Shown: positions 21,870 to 30,822 of the stretch, piece after piece
Numbering within the stretch: position 1 is the stretch's first letter
Layout: every line of letters starts with the position of its first letter
Assembly (NCBI GenBank): GCA_028753945.1
Contig: JAPNXP010000002.1
Span: 12,958,001 to 13,022,000, forward strand
Source of the DNA: Hexactinellida sp. DTS-2022
Lineage: Eukaryota > Porifera > Hexactinellida
Length of the DNA: 64,000 nucleotides
Direction of reading: 5' to 3'
Position numbers and translations under genes: made by a program
The notes under the pieces: generated by a model
Told to the model about the DNA's origin: nothing
What the model saw: the letters and a program-made list of their open reading frames with translations, nothing else
The model's database searches: none

Positions 21870-22080
21870 GTCGTACAACTGAATGAATGAATTAATTCTA
21901 GCAATCCTGGATTGCAAATTTGGTTTTTGATTCCTCCCAAAATACCATTTAATTATTATTGTAACCTGTTCTATAACTTAGTTCAGACGAAAGTCAGATT
22001 TGTTGCTAGATTTGTTGCTAGAGCTTCTTAACTATTTCCTAGTTGCTAGTTAGAATTCTCTACCAGCTCCTTTGTGAGAG

Positions 22081-24336
22081 ATGAGCACTTCATTCACTAT
22101 TCAGTCGGATTCCTACCCCGCCCTGGAGCCCGTATCCCTGCGCCCCGGCAGTCTCTCAGTGGGCAGGGGGCCTCTGCTCAGAGTGACAGACAGGTCTGTC
22201 TCTCGAAGCCATGCTGAGCTCTCGCTGGATCCTGATACGGACAAACTGGCTATTCGGTCCGTACATACAAATCCAACTTTTGTGTACAAAGTCGGTTCTG
22301 ATAAAACCGTAGTACTCAGCAAGGGCCAGGAAATTGAACTGTCTGGTGGAGACAAGTTCTCCTTTCTTCCAGAAAAGTTAGTCTTCCGAGTTTTTAGCTC
22401 TGGAAAAGTTTGTTCTTCTTCCGAACAGACACTGTACTTGCCTATGGTGAGTGAGATTGATGCTACGCAGCCAATAGATGGGGACCTTGTACAGCTAGCT
22501 AGTGCAGACATAGACAGGAGTGAGACACTGTACTTGCCTACGGGGAGTGAGATTGATGCTACGCAGCCAATAGATGGGGACCTTGTACAGCTAGCTAGTG
22601 TAGACATAGACAGGAGTGAGACACTGTACTTGCCTACGGGGAGTGAGATTGATGCTACGCAGCCAATAGATGGGGACCTTGTAGAGCTAGCTAGTGCAGA
22701 CATAGACAGGAGTGAGACACTGTACTTGCCTATGGTGAGTGAGATTGATGCTACGCAGCCAATAGATGGGGACCTTGTACAGCTAGCTAGTGTAGACATA
22801 GAGAGGAGTGAGACTCTGTACTTGCCTACGGGGAGTGAGATTGATGCTACGCAGCCAATAGATGGGGACCTTGTAGAGCTAGCTAGTGCAGACATAGACA
22901 GGAGTGAGACACTGTACTTGCCTATGGGGAGTGAGATTGATGCTACGCAGCCAATAGATGGGGACCTTGTACAGCTAGCTAGTGTAGACATAGACAGGAG
23001 TGAGACACTGTACTTGCCTATGGGGAGTGAGATTGATGCTACGCAGCCAATAGATGGGGACCTTGTAGAGCTAGCTAGTGCAGACATAGACAGGAGTGAG
23101 ACACTGTACTTGCCTATGGGGAGTGAGATTGATGCTACGCAGCCAATAGATGGGGACCTTGTACAGCTAGCTAGTGTAGACATAGAGAGGAGTGAGACTC
23201 TGTACTTGCCTACGGGGAGTGAGATTGATGCTACGCAGCCAATAGATGGGGACCTTGTACAGCTAGCTAGTGTAGACATAGACAGGAGTGAGACACTGTA
23301 CTTGCCTATGGGGAGTGAGATTGATGCTACGCAGCCAATAGATGGGGACCTTGTAGAGCTAGCTAGTGCAGACATAGAGAGGAGTGAGATGCTGTACTTG
23401 CCTATGGGGAGTGAGATTGATGCTACGCAGCCAATAGATGGGGACCTTGTACAGCTAGCTAGTGTAGACATAGACAGGAGTGAGACATTAACAGAAACAG
23501 TAAAAGAGCTCAACTCGAATTATATGGACTCGGAAAGTAGCGCTTCACAGCATATTCCACACAAAAAGCGCAAGCTCCCTCTTTGGATGTTGGAAGACGC
23601 CAAACCGGATGTTCCAACCAGCAAGAAAACTAAGCCTAGCAGAGCGCCTACTTCCTCAAAATCTCTCTCCAAGGGATCCCCCTCTCTTGGAGGAGACTCC
23701 TCACCTATTAAACCACTGCTTCCGGTTGCTTCTGACAGCTGTATTAGCTCTTCTAAGGACCCTAGAGACGCCACGAGCCCGTTTCTACCTCTTGATTCAG
23801 CGACAGTACGATTGGAATCCTCAGTCGCTGACTCCTCTATCCCCACACCCGCGCCTGCCCCCGAGCCCTCTGACGAGATTGCTAGCACCGCACTGCCCAC
23901 TTGTCCATACGGAGCTGACTGCTACCGTAAGAATCCCGTGCACTTGAAGAACTACACCCACCCGCCTAAGGAAGACAAAGGTAGATACTCAACAGCTACA
24001 AAGGAATGTCCTCACGGCTCTAAGTGCTACAGAAAGAACCCAGACCACTTGAAAGAGTTCTCACACCTGCCCAGAGCCTCGGCACGGGAGCGGAAGCCCC
24101 GAGCAGCCAAAGATAAGAAGCGGAGTCTGCTGGACGGGGCGAGCGATGACGACGGGGAGGGGAACTCGTACGACCTGAGGGACGACTTCATAGACGACAG
24201 TGGCAGCAGCGACGAGTCTGCTAGCACAGGGGTGGAGTCTAGCGAGAGCGAGGAGTGGAGGCCAGCTGAGGAGGTTAGCGACCTGCTCACTGAAGCCAAC
24301 GACTTTGTTAGGAATCCTAAAATGATCCGAAAGTAA
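22081..24336 (+). CDS. APLF: APLF-like DNA-break repair factor with eleven 32-residue TQ repeats
   Basis: A single exon of 751 residues. The FHA domain covers about 1-107, with GR28-29 and S41RSH44 as phosphopeptide-binding landmarks. Residues about 117-468 are eleven near-identical 32-residue repeats (consensus ETLYLPMGSEIDATQPIDGD then LVQLASVDIDRS), each with one ATQP motif. A Ku-binding motif follows (K495KRKLPLWML). Two PBZ fingers, C608-x5-C-x6-H-x5-H627 and C643-x5-C-x6-H-x5-H662, bind poly(ADP-ribose). The acidic tail (YDLRDDFIDDS...EEWRPAEEVSDLLTEANDF) matches the histone-chaperone region of APLF. FHA, Ku-binding, PBZ and acidic parts are in the APLF order; the repeat array is an insertion between FHA and Ku motif not present in human APLF. 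Confidence 0.92.
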   Translation: MSTSFTIQSDSYPALEPVSLRPGSLSVGRGPLLRVTDRSVSRSHAELSLDPDTDKLAIRSVHTNPTFVYKVGSDKTVVLSKGQEIELSGGDKFSFLPEKLVFRVFSSGKVCSSSEQTLYLPMVSEIDATQPIDGDLVQLASADIDRSETLYLPTGSEIDATQPIDGDLVQLASVDIDRSETLYLPTGSEIDATQPIDGDLVELASADIDRSETLYLPMVSEIDATQPIDGDLVQLASVDIERSETLYLPTGSEIDATQPIDGDLVELASADIDRSETLYLPMGSEIDATQPIDGDLVQLASVDIDRSETLYLPMGSEIDATQPIDGDLVELASADIDRSETLYLPMGSEIDATQPIDGDLVQLASVDIERSETLYLPTGSEIDATQPIDGDLVQLASVDIDRSETLYLPMGSEIDATQPIDGDLVELASADIERSEMLYLPMGSEIDATQPIDGDLVQLASVDIDRSETLTETVKELNSNYMDSESSASQHIPHKKRKLPLWMLEDAKPDVPTSKKTKPSRAPTSSKSLSKGSPSLGGDSSPIKPLLPVASDSCISSSKDPRDATSPFLPLDSATVRLESSVADSSIPTPAPAPEPSDEIASTALPTCPYGADCYRKNPVHLKNYTHPPKEDKGRYSTATKECPHGSKCYRKNPDHLKEFSHLPRASARERKPRAAKDKKRSLLDGASDDDGEGNSYDLRDDFIDDSGSSDESASTGVESSESEEWRPAEEVSDLLTEANDFVRNPKMIRK
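22429..23484 (+). repeat. 96-bp coding tandem repeat, 11 units
   Basis: Eleven 96-bp units in frame inside the APLF-like gene, nearly identical at the DNA level. Alternating variants (VQLASVDI versus VELASADI, DRS versus ERS) suggest expansion by two-unit duplications. The antisense strand is also open throughout as a by-product. Confidence 0.97.
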
Positions 24337-24494
24337 TTCAATCCAATCTTGTTTGTAGATTTGCACTACATTAAATCGCATGCAAATTCGTATAGGTTAT
24401 TATTATCTGATTTGTAATTGTAATTAATTAAATATTTCCATTGACACAGGTAAGTGACATGCATCCATCCTAACTAAATTCAAATAATTTAAAA

Positions 24495-25103
24495 CTAAAG
24501 TAACTTCTTTGAACAGGTGGGGGAGCTGTGCAGACTGCCTCCTAGCATTGCAACTATAAAACTGTTGTGCATAGCTCCATCCAGGAATTCTTCAAAGCTT
24601 ACATTTCCATCCTTGTTAACGTCCAGCTGATTGAAAAGGACTTCAGTTCTCTTCTCCGGCGTGTTCACGTGCTCTGGCATTCTGTCCTTTGATGCACCCA
24701 GCAGTTTGTAAATAGACCGAACTATTGACAGCATTTCCCCCTTTGTGATCTGGCCATCCCCATCCATATCATACATTCTGAAGGCAAAGCTAACTTTCTC
24801 AATCAGATCGCCAGAAGATTGGAGAACAAATGCTGTATAGAACTCTTTGAACCCAATTGTCCCCTTCTCTTTGCCTCCAAATGCTCTGAACACATGCCTC
24901 GCGAAATCTTGCACATCTCCTTGCGGAAATAACTTCTGGTAGATAGATAAGAACTCTGTTTCGTCTATCTTCCCACTTGGATACGATTTTAGGTAAGTTG
25001 CGTACCATTTTCTGATTCCTTTATCGGATTTGAGATTTAATTCTTCTTTGATATTACTCAGCAGCAATTTATTGATTCGGTATTTGCTTGAAATTTTGCC
25101 CAT
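24495..25103 (-). CDS. Divergent neuronal calcium sensor/recoverin-like EF-hand protein
   Basis: A single exon; the start at 25103 gives MGKISSKYR, a myristoylation consensus, and about 202 residues. An ATG three codons upstream (25112) would remove that signal, so I prefer 25103. EF1 is the inactive YPSG form. EF2 (GGKEKGTIGFKE) has lost the first acidic position and probably does not bind calcium. EF3 (DMDGDGQITKGE) and EF4 (DVNKDGNVSFEE) are canonical. It is clearly a paralogue of the protein at 7377-7964 but much diverged, with an unusual Ser/Cys/Lys tail. The branch of the NCS family is not clear. Confidence 0.85.
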   Translation of the reverse strand: MGKISSKYRINKLLLSNIKEELNLKSDKGIRKWYATYLKSYPSGKIDETEFLSIYQKLFPQGDVQDFARHVFRAFGGKEKGTIGFKEFYTAFVLQSSGDLIEKVSFAFRMYDMDGDGQITKGEMLSIVRSIYKLLGASKDRMPEHVNTPEKRTEVLFNQLDVNKDGNVSFEEFLDGAMHNSFIVAMLGGSLHSSPTCSKKLL

Positions 25104-25232
25104 TTTCTGCATCAGGATTTGATTTCTGGTGGTAATTTACTTTTGTTGCTGGACAGGGACACCCTATTTATACTCGCACAATGCTCTGGTAAGGTTGGCA
25201 ATTGAATAAGTTTACTGTGTTAGATTAGAAAG

Positions 25233-25833
25233 TATTGTTTTGACAAAAAGTGTCCGGCTACAAAAACTGTCCGGCCGGACAGTTTTTGTCAAATTTAGCA
25301 AAAAATGTTGTTGTGACAAAAAGTGTCCGGCTACAAAAAATGTCCGGCCGGACAGTTTTTGTCAAATTTAGCAAAAAATGTTGTTTTGACAAAAACTGTC
25401 CGGCCAGACAGTTTTTGTCACATTTAGCAAAAAAATTTGCCTACAAAAACTTAATATTTTTCTTATATTTTTCAGCATATTACGCAAGAAAGAGAATCTG
25501 TGATAATACAGTAAATACGTATACTAGAAAATGACAAGTGAGAATCTAACTTTGTTTTAACTCCTCTAATAATCTAATACAGTATAACCTTGATCATCCG
25601 AACTCTTTGGGATTACTCAAAACAAGTTGGGATAATTAGGATAAACACATTGTGTTAAATTAACCAAGGGTTCCCGGATAATCGAAAAATCCGGATATTC
25701 AGGATTGTATTTAGTGTTTGACAAAAACTGTCCGACCGGACACTTTTTGTCAAAACAACGTTTTTTGCTAAATTTGACAAAAACTGTCCGGCCGGACAGT
25801 TTCTGTAGCCGGACACTTTTTGTCAAAACAGTA
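25233..25833. mobile_element. Inverted-repeat element rich in TGTCCGGCCGGACA palindromes
   Basis: The ends TAYTGTTTTGACAAAAAGTG and their complement face each other with TA at the borders. The inner arms repeat ACTGTCCGGCCGGACAGT palindromes separated by TTTTTGTCAAATTTAGCAAA (two to three units left, one to two right). A pogo-like MITE is nested at 25580-25707. There is no coding content. Confidence 0.7.
25580..25707. mobile_element. pogo/Tigger-like MITE nested in the 25233-25833 element
   Basis: The left end CAGTATAACCTTGATCATCC and the right end TCCGGATATTCAGGATTG are imperfect inverted repeats flanked by TA. The CAGTATAACC start is typical of Tigger/pogo ends. Confidence 0.65.
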
Positions 25834-26194
25834 TATTACATTATTGCATTTAGAAATGTCCTTATACAGATTGGATTGTACACCCACACCTTGTAGTACA
25901 GAGTGATCTATTTTTATAAAGTTACATTTTTTCAGTAAGTCAGTGTAATTTATCAGAAATTTACCTTATGCGTTAGAAGGTTACATTATCACATTTGTAT
26001 TCAGTAATATTATTAATTATTTTAATTAAGCTATTTTAAGAAGGGAAGATACCTTTATGATGCTCGGTACAGCACGGCTATGACGCAATTATAAGATGCC
26101 ATTTGTTATCCTACTTATCTATAGTACTTAAAACACAAGGGTAGGTGGGCGTGTGAATATATATTTATAAATTTATATATTTGTTTTATGTTCC
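25834..26194. other. AT-rich intergenic DNA
   Basis: No gene or paired transposon ends seen. This is the left flank of the duplicated segment; the corresponding flank of the second copy is hidden by the N gap. Confidence 0.4.
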
Positions 26195-26561
26195 CAGTTG
26201 ATTGAAGAATCTGGACGGTATCCAAAATCTGATTTTTGGCATATAGGGGTAACTTTTGTCTCCCGACAACAAGTTGAGGTTTTCTCACACCTCGCCAAGT
26301 TATGACGTCATTGTCACATTTCGAGAAGTGTAAATAATCAATAAATCCCACATTAATTTTCGCCCTCTGAGTCTAGGAGATAAAATCTAAAAATTAATAG
26401 AACATGTACATTAATGATGTGGACACGTTAGTCACACCAGATCACCAATATGCTAACTCATTATGTCATGATGACGTAATCACAAAATTTTCACATTGTT
26501 AAATTTGACAATTTTAGGCCTATTTACGCTTTATAATCAATGTTAGAAGTATATAAACCAT

Positions 26562-26586
26562 ACACCAACCGCGAAGCGGTTGGTGT
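26562..26586. repeat. 11-bp perfect hairpin
   Basis: The arms ACACCAACCGC and GCGGTTGGTGT flank a GAA loop; an incomplete repeat with CGCGAAGCACGC follows at about 26600. It is unchanged in copy B (57491-57515). Function unknown. Confidence 0.7.
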
Positions 26587-28063
26587 GGTTGTGTTCTATC
26601 GCGAAGCACGCTAGTCTATTAATCTGCAAGAGTTATTAGTGATGTTCTAGAATCTAGAGTAATTATTAATATAGCTGTAACTGTTGATTAAAGGGACACT
26701 GGTAGAGTATTCTCATCCTGTGTGAGACGGATAATCTTATTATTTACTAACCAAGGTTCAATTCATTCAATGGTAGCGATATTTCCCCACATTCTAATCT
26801 TTAACCTCTTTAATTAATCGATCATATAATATCATTCTTATTCTGAGAAAACTAATGCTCTTTATCTGTTGTAATGATGCATTTTAATGGTAATTAAGTA
26901 ATATTATTAATTAAATTAGACCAGAAATTCCAACGTTGTACTTTATTTCAGTCCATTTATATTTAGTTACTGGGTGGCACTTATAACATTGAACTTAGCG
27001 TAGCTGTTATTAAAATGAGGTATTTATCTAGTTTAATTCAGATACATGGGAGTGTATATACGTATGTAGTCTTACTGTACAGTACGCTCCACACGAGGTT
27101 ATCAAACGAGAATGTAAGGAGCAGAATTATATACTAGACTTCTGCGCGGGTCGTATGCGGGTCCCGCCCCCGCCCCGTCCCGCATCTATCGGTGATTGAC
27201 CCGCCCCTACACCATCAAAAAAGCTTGATTATGATTACGATTACAGGAAAAGTTGTAATCGATTACAATCGATTACCATTGTAATCGTAATCAGCCCCAA
27301 GCCTGCCCACAACCCGCATTTTAATAACCCGCCCCGCGCCGAGGTCTATTAGGCACCTCCGAATTAATTGTTGAAATTGGTATGCCTTTCTATAGATGGC
27401 TGCAGAGTGCAGATTGATAGGGCCCATGGCTATGAGTCATGATTGGCAGAGCCTAGCCTTTTGACACAATTTACATATTATTACCTGAAATTAATCCAAT
27501 AATTGGATTATGATCTATTCAGTGTAAGTGATTGTAACTGTGGTCCATCATATTAATTTTACATACTTGCTCTCATTTTGATTTTCAAGGATATGTGAAT
27601 ATTCTCACAACTATAAATGGAAATGAATATATTTTAAAGCTTGCACTAACAAGAATCTTGTATATTCGTTCATGCTACGCAACACAGGTATACTTACTAA
27701 TTACCATTTCAGGAGGTTATACAATTACTTCCGCACTCAAACTAATTCTTGTTTTATGTCAAATGATTGCTGCGATTTAGTATCCGCAATCTCAGTTATC
27801 CCAATGTCGCGGCGATGTAATAATGTCGTCAGATTTGAGTATACTATTAATTAAGCTAACCCGCGAAAATGTAAACTAACTTCAGTTGTAAATATAATAA
27901 TTCTTAATCAACAACTTAACATATGTTTTTATTCTGGAGTAATTATCACAATTGTGTTATACAGCCGTTCGGTTTCGGCCGCTTTGGGACGGCTCTCTTA
28001 ACCACTTTTAGGTATTATTCTCCAACACTACGCAGTGTCTGGCAAGTTAGAGGTTCTAGCAAT

Positions 28064-28245
28064 TACTGTAAACTCTCGTTAATACGAACACCTGGGGATC
28101 TTAGAAATATATTTGTATTATCCTGAAATTCTTATTAACCGGAGTCGCTTGAATTCCATTTGTATAAGCTAGGAAATTAACTTTTACTCCTTAACCGATA
28201 TTTCGCTTTAATTAACAGTGTTCGTATAAAAGAGAGTCTACTCTA
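28064..28245. mobile_element. pogo-like MITE
   Basis: The left end ACTGTAAACTCTCGTTAATA and the right end GTTCGTATAAAAGAGAGTCTA are imperfect inverted repeats of the CTCGTTAnTACGAAC family. Also present in copy B. Confidence 0.55.
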
Positions 28246-28502
28246 TTTGGGACAAACTTTAATTATTTTCTTCTTCCATCAGCTCTTCACCAGTGTAAAC
28301 TTTTAGATATAAAGCAAGGCAGCATGTTTACATGATACTGTATTAGCATATTTGTAATCAATTTATGCTGGTAGCCTGTTTGATGCTGAAATAAGTTACG
28401 TAGTCCCATGACTAGTTTTATTGCAATTAACTCAACAATTCCATTTACTGAAGTAATATTTGTCTACATAACCGCATCCACACAGATTCCAATATCATAC
28501 AT

Positions 28503-28774
28503 AGGCGTCGGAGCTGCAGCGGCTGGGGCGGCCATGGCCGCCCCACTTTTTTGTTGAAATTAAAAAAATACAGCATATTGGCTGAGGATGTCCTCGGCCA
28601 CCTAAGATCAATTTCTACTCTTCGTCGAACCACTTTCTTATGAAGAAATAATATACTTATGACGAAAAGTGGAGCGGCCTAGCGGTCACCCATTGCCAGG
28701 CCCGTTTTGGTCGCTCACTAACTCTGTTAAAATAAAATTATGGCCGCCCCACTTTTATTTTGCTTCCGACGCCT
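28503..28774. mobile_element. MITE with AGGCGTCGGAAGC ends
   Basis: Left AGGCGTCGGAGC and right GCTTCCGACGCCT are inverted repeats. GGGGCGGCCAT/ATGGCCGCCCC continues the pairing further in. No coding content. Also present in copy B near 59793-60063. Confidence 0.65.
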
Positions 28775-29436
28775 CTGATATATAATATGTTTAACTTAAT
28801 TAAGTACGCGATCGAGATGAGGGCGGTAAGTCATAGTACCTGAAGTGAAAACGCCCGTAGCCGAAACGAACTGCTGTAAATATTGATACAATTGAGATAC
28901 TGTCAAATCGAACATAATTTATTATTAAATGGCTTTGCTATTTAAAATTGAATAAAATTTGACCCAAAGGAGCGCATACGCAATTATACAATTTAATTAA
29001 CTGTCATATCCACTGTTCCACTGAGCTTGTTAATTAATTATTAGAACCAAATCTCCAATGATTTATAAGTCAGTCATGCTCCGTGTCTCCTAGATATCCT
29101 GGCGGCTACCACTCTGTTGCGAAGAAATAATAGATTATAACATACTTCAGTGAAATACGTGCATAGACAGAAATGAAGGTAGCATATATCTGTGGTTTGT
29201 TTAAATATTTTCCAGAGCCGCAGAAGATTCTATATTGCGTGTTTCAATCTGAAAGAGTCTGGAAGCATCACTTCCCTCCTAATCCTGTTAGCGTATTTAT
29301 TGAGCCACACCATGGATATACTATTCACATAGAAAGATTGCAAATAGAGTTTCATGCACAGTTATCACTATGGATTTAGAAAACTACAGGTATTATCTTT
29401 TGCTTATTAACCTCATTAATGCTTATGTTGCAGGCC

Positions 29437-29480
29437 AAATGCGTTTCCAGGCGAAACGCCTTTCTCCTGGAAACGCATTT
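29437..29480. repeat. 15-bp perfect stem hairpin
   Basis: AAATGCGTTTCCAGG and its exact complement are separated by a 14-base loop. The sequence is unchanged in copy B. It could be a short transposon core or a structured RNA; nothing else supports an RNA gene. Confidence 0.7.
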
Positions 29481-29591
29481 GCAGCATCTACAATACTTGA
29501 TTTGCAGGTCATCCAGATTTTTTGCTTAGTTGTATAAATTTGCATATTTAATGTATTTTAAACCATTTAATATTAATCCATAGTACAGGCA

Positions 29592-29822
29592 TTGATTACT
29601 GTTGCTGTTTGTTTCATATTTAACAGAAGCTACGATGTATTCTTGGTTACAAGATACTTCCCAAATACATTACACCAAAGTACCGGCGTACTAATGCAGC
29701 ACAGGGGCTGTCCTAGTGTCCTTAGTGATAATGCTGGAAATTTGATAGCTTTGATTCAGTGTTATGCCTTAAAAATGCCATATATACTAGCTAATTGTGC
29801 CTTGTTACAAAAATCTATTTAG
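29592..29822 (+). pseudogene. Possible LTR-retroelement integrase remnant
   Basis: A 76-codon open frame contains QHRGCPSVLSDNAGNLIALIQ, reminiscent of the SDN motif region of Bel/Pao or Gypsy integrases. No other integrase block, LTR or flanking gag/pol is visible, so at best this is a short decayed fragment. The frame is intact in both copies, which reflects the recent duplication rather than selection. Confidence 0.3.
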
Positions 29823-30594
29823 ACAAATTGAATAACAAATCTACTCTTCTCAAAGCACATTCTCACAGGTAAATAAACCATTTGACAAATCCGGAATATC
29901 CTCATTTTTATTGTCCACAGTTTGCTAAACATGTTTCTGTTAACTTATTGTACTATTCCCATTAATAAATGCTTAGTAATCCTTATCTACTGACTACCTA
30001 ATACAATTGACATTTTTTTCTGCAAAATTAACTTAAACTTCTACCTTCACACATTTAATGGAGATATCCCTACAATACATAGCTGTCTTTCTTGCAAATT
30101 TTACAGCTCAGTTGAATTTGAAATTTCTATAAAAGCTTTGATTAGGTTTGCATTAATACATTATCTACCATCTGATCTGGCATTCTTACAATGTAGCAAA
30201 TTAAGTATAATTAAATTCTACTTACGCCGCGTATGCGGTAATCTATTCTCTGTATTCGAAGTTCCTAAATAGTTAGAATAATTCGAGCCACCAACCACAC
30301 AGCGTGACTAATCCAAGTATAAATACTATTTGACATCATCTTAGTTAATATTCCGTGTATTTACATTTAATTAAACGTTCTTCAGACTAATGCAGTTCGT
30401 AGGTAAGATTTAATATTTCCATTTGATTAAAGATTCTTAAAAATCGCTCTCGCGCTATCTAGCACCATATAAATACTCGCATTTCATAATCATTATGTCT
30501 AATAGAATGCCGAATATACATTTGTATTCATAGAAATAACTACATATTATAGGAATGCAATTTGTATTGATCTTGCTTATAAATGCAAATGCGG

Positions 30595-30771
30595 CAGACT
30601 CTCGTTAATAAGAACACAGATTAAGGGAAATATCGATTAAGGACAATGTTTAATTCCACTAGCTTATACAAATGCATGCAAGTGACTCCGGTTAATAAGA
30701 ATTCCAGATAATACGAACAGATTTTGACGGTCCCCTAGGCCCCTGGTGTTCGTATTACTAGAGTCACTGTA
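30595..30771. mobile_element. pogo-like MITE upstream of the TRIM gene
   Basis: The ends CAGACTCTCGTTAATAAGAAC and TTCGTATTACTAGAGTCACTG are imperfect inverted repeats. The element ends about 50 bp before the TRIM start codon, so it probably lies in the 5' UTR, promoter or a 5' UTR intron (a TTCCACAG acceptor-like site lies at about 30802-30809). Copy B has it at 61884-62060. Confidence 0.65.
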
Positions 30772-30822
30772 AATACTGGAAACAGAGATTTAATACTTTG
30801 TTCCACAGGCTTCAGTCGCGCG

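Noticed and set aside
22113..23513. 466-codon open frame on the minus strand
   Set aside because: It is antisense to the FHA and repeat region of APLF. It stays open because the 96-bp repeat lacks stops in that frame, and it shows only a monotonous serine-rich repeat.
27595..28126. Three small open frames conserved in both duplicated copies (also 58881-59417)
   Set aside because: Conservation is explained by the recent duplication; codon use and composition are those of AT-rich noncoding DNA, and one overlaps a MITE.
29173..29379. 68-codon frame beginning MKVAYICGLFKYF, intact in both copies
   Set aside because: No family resemblance or neighbouring exons; could be chance. The only weak coding hint nearby is the integrase-like stretch at 29592.
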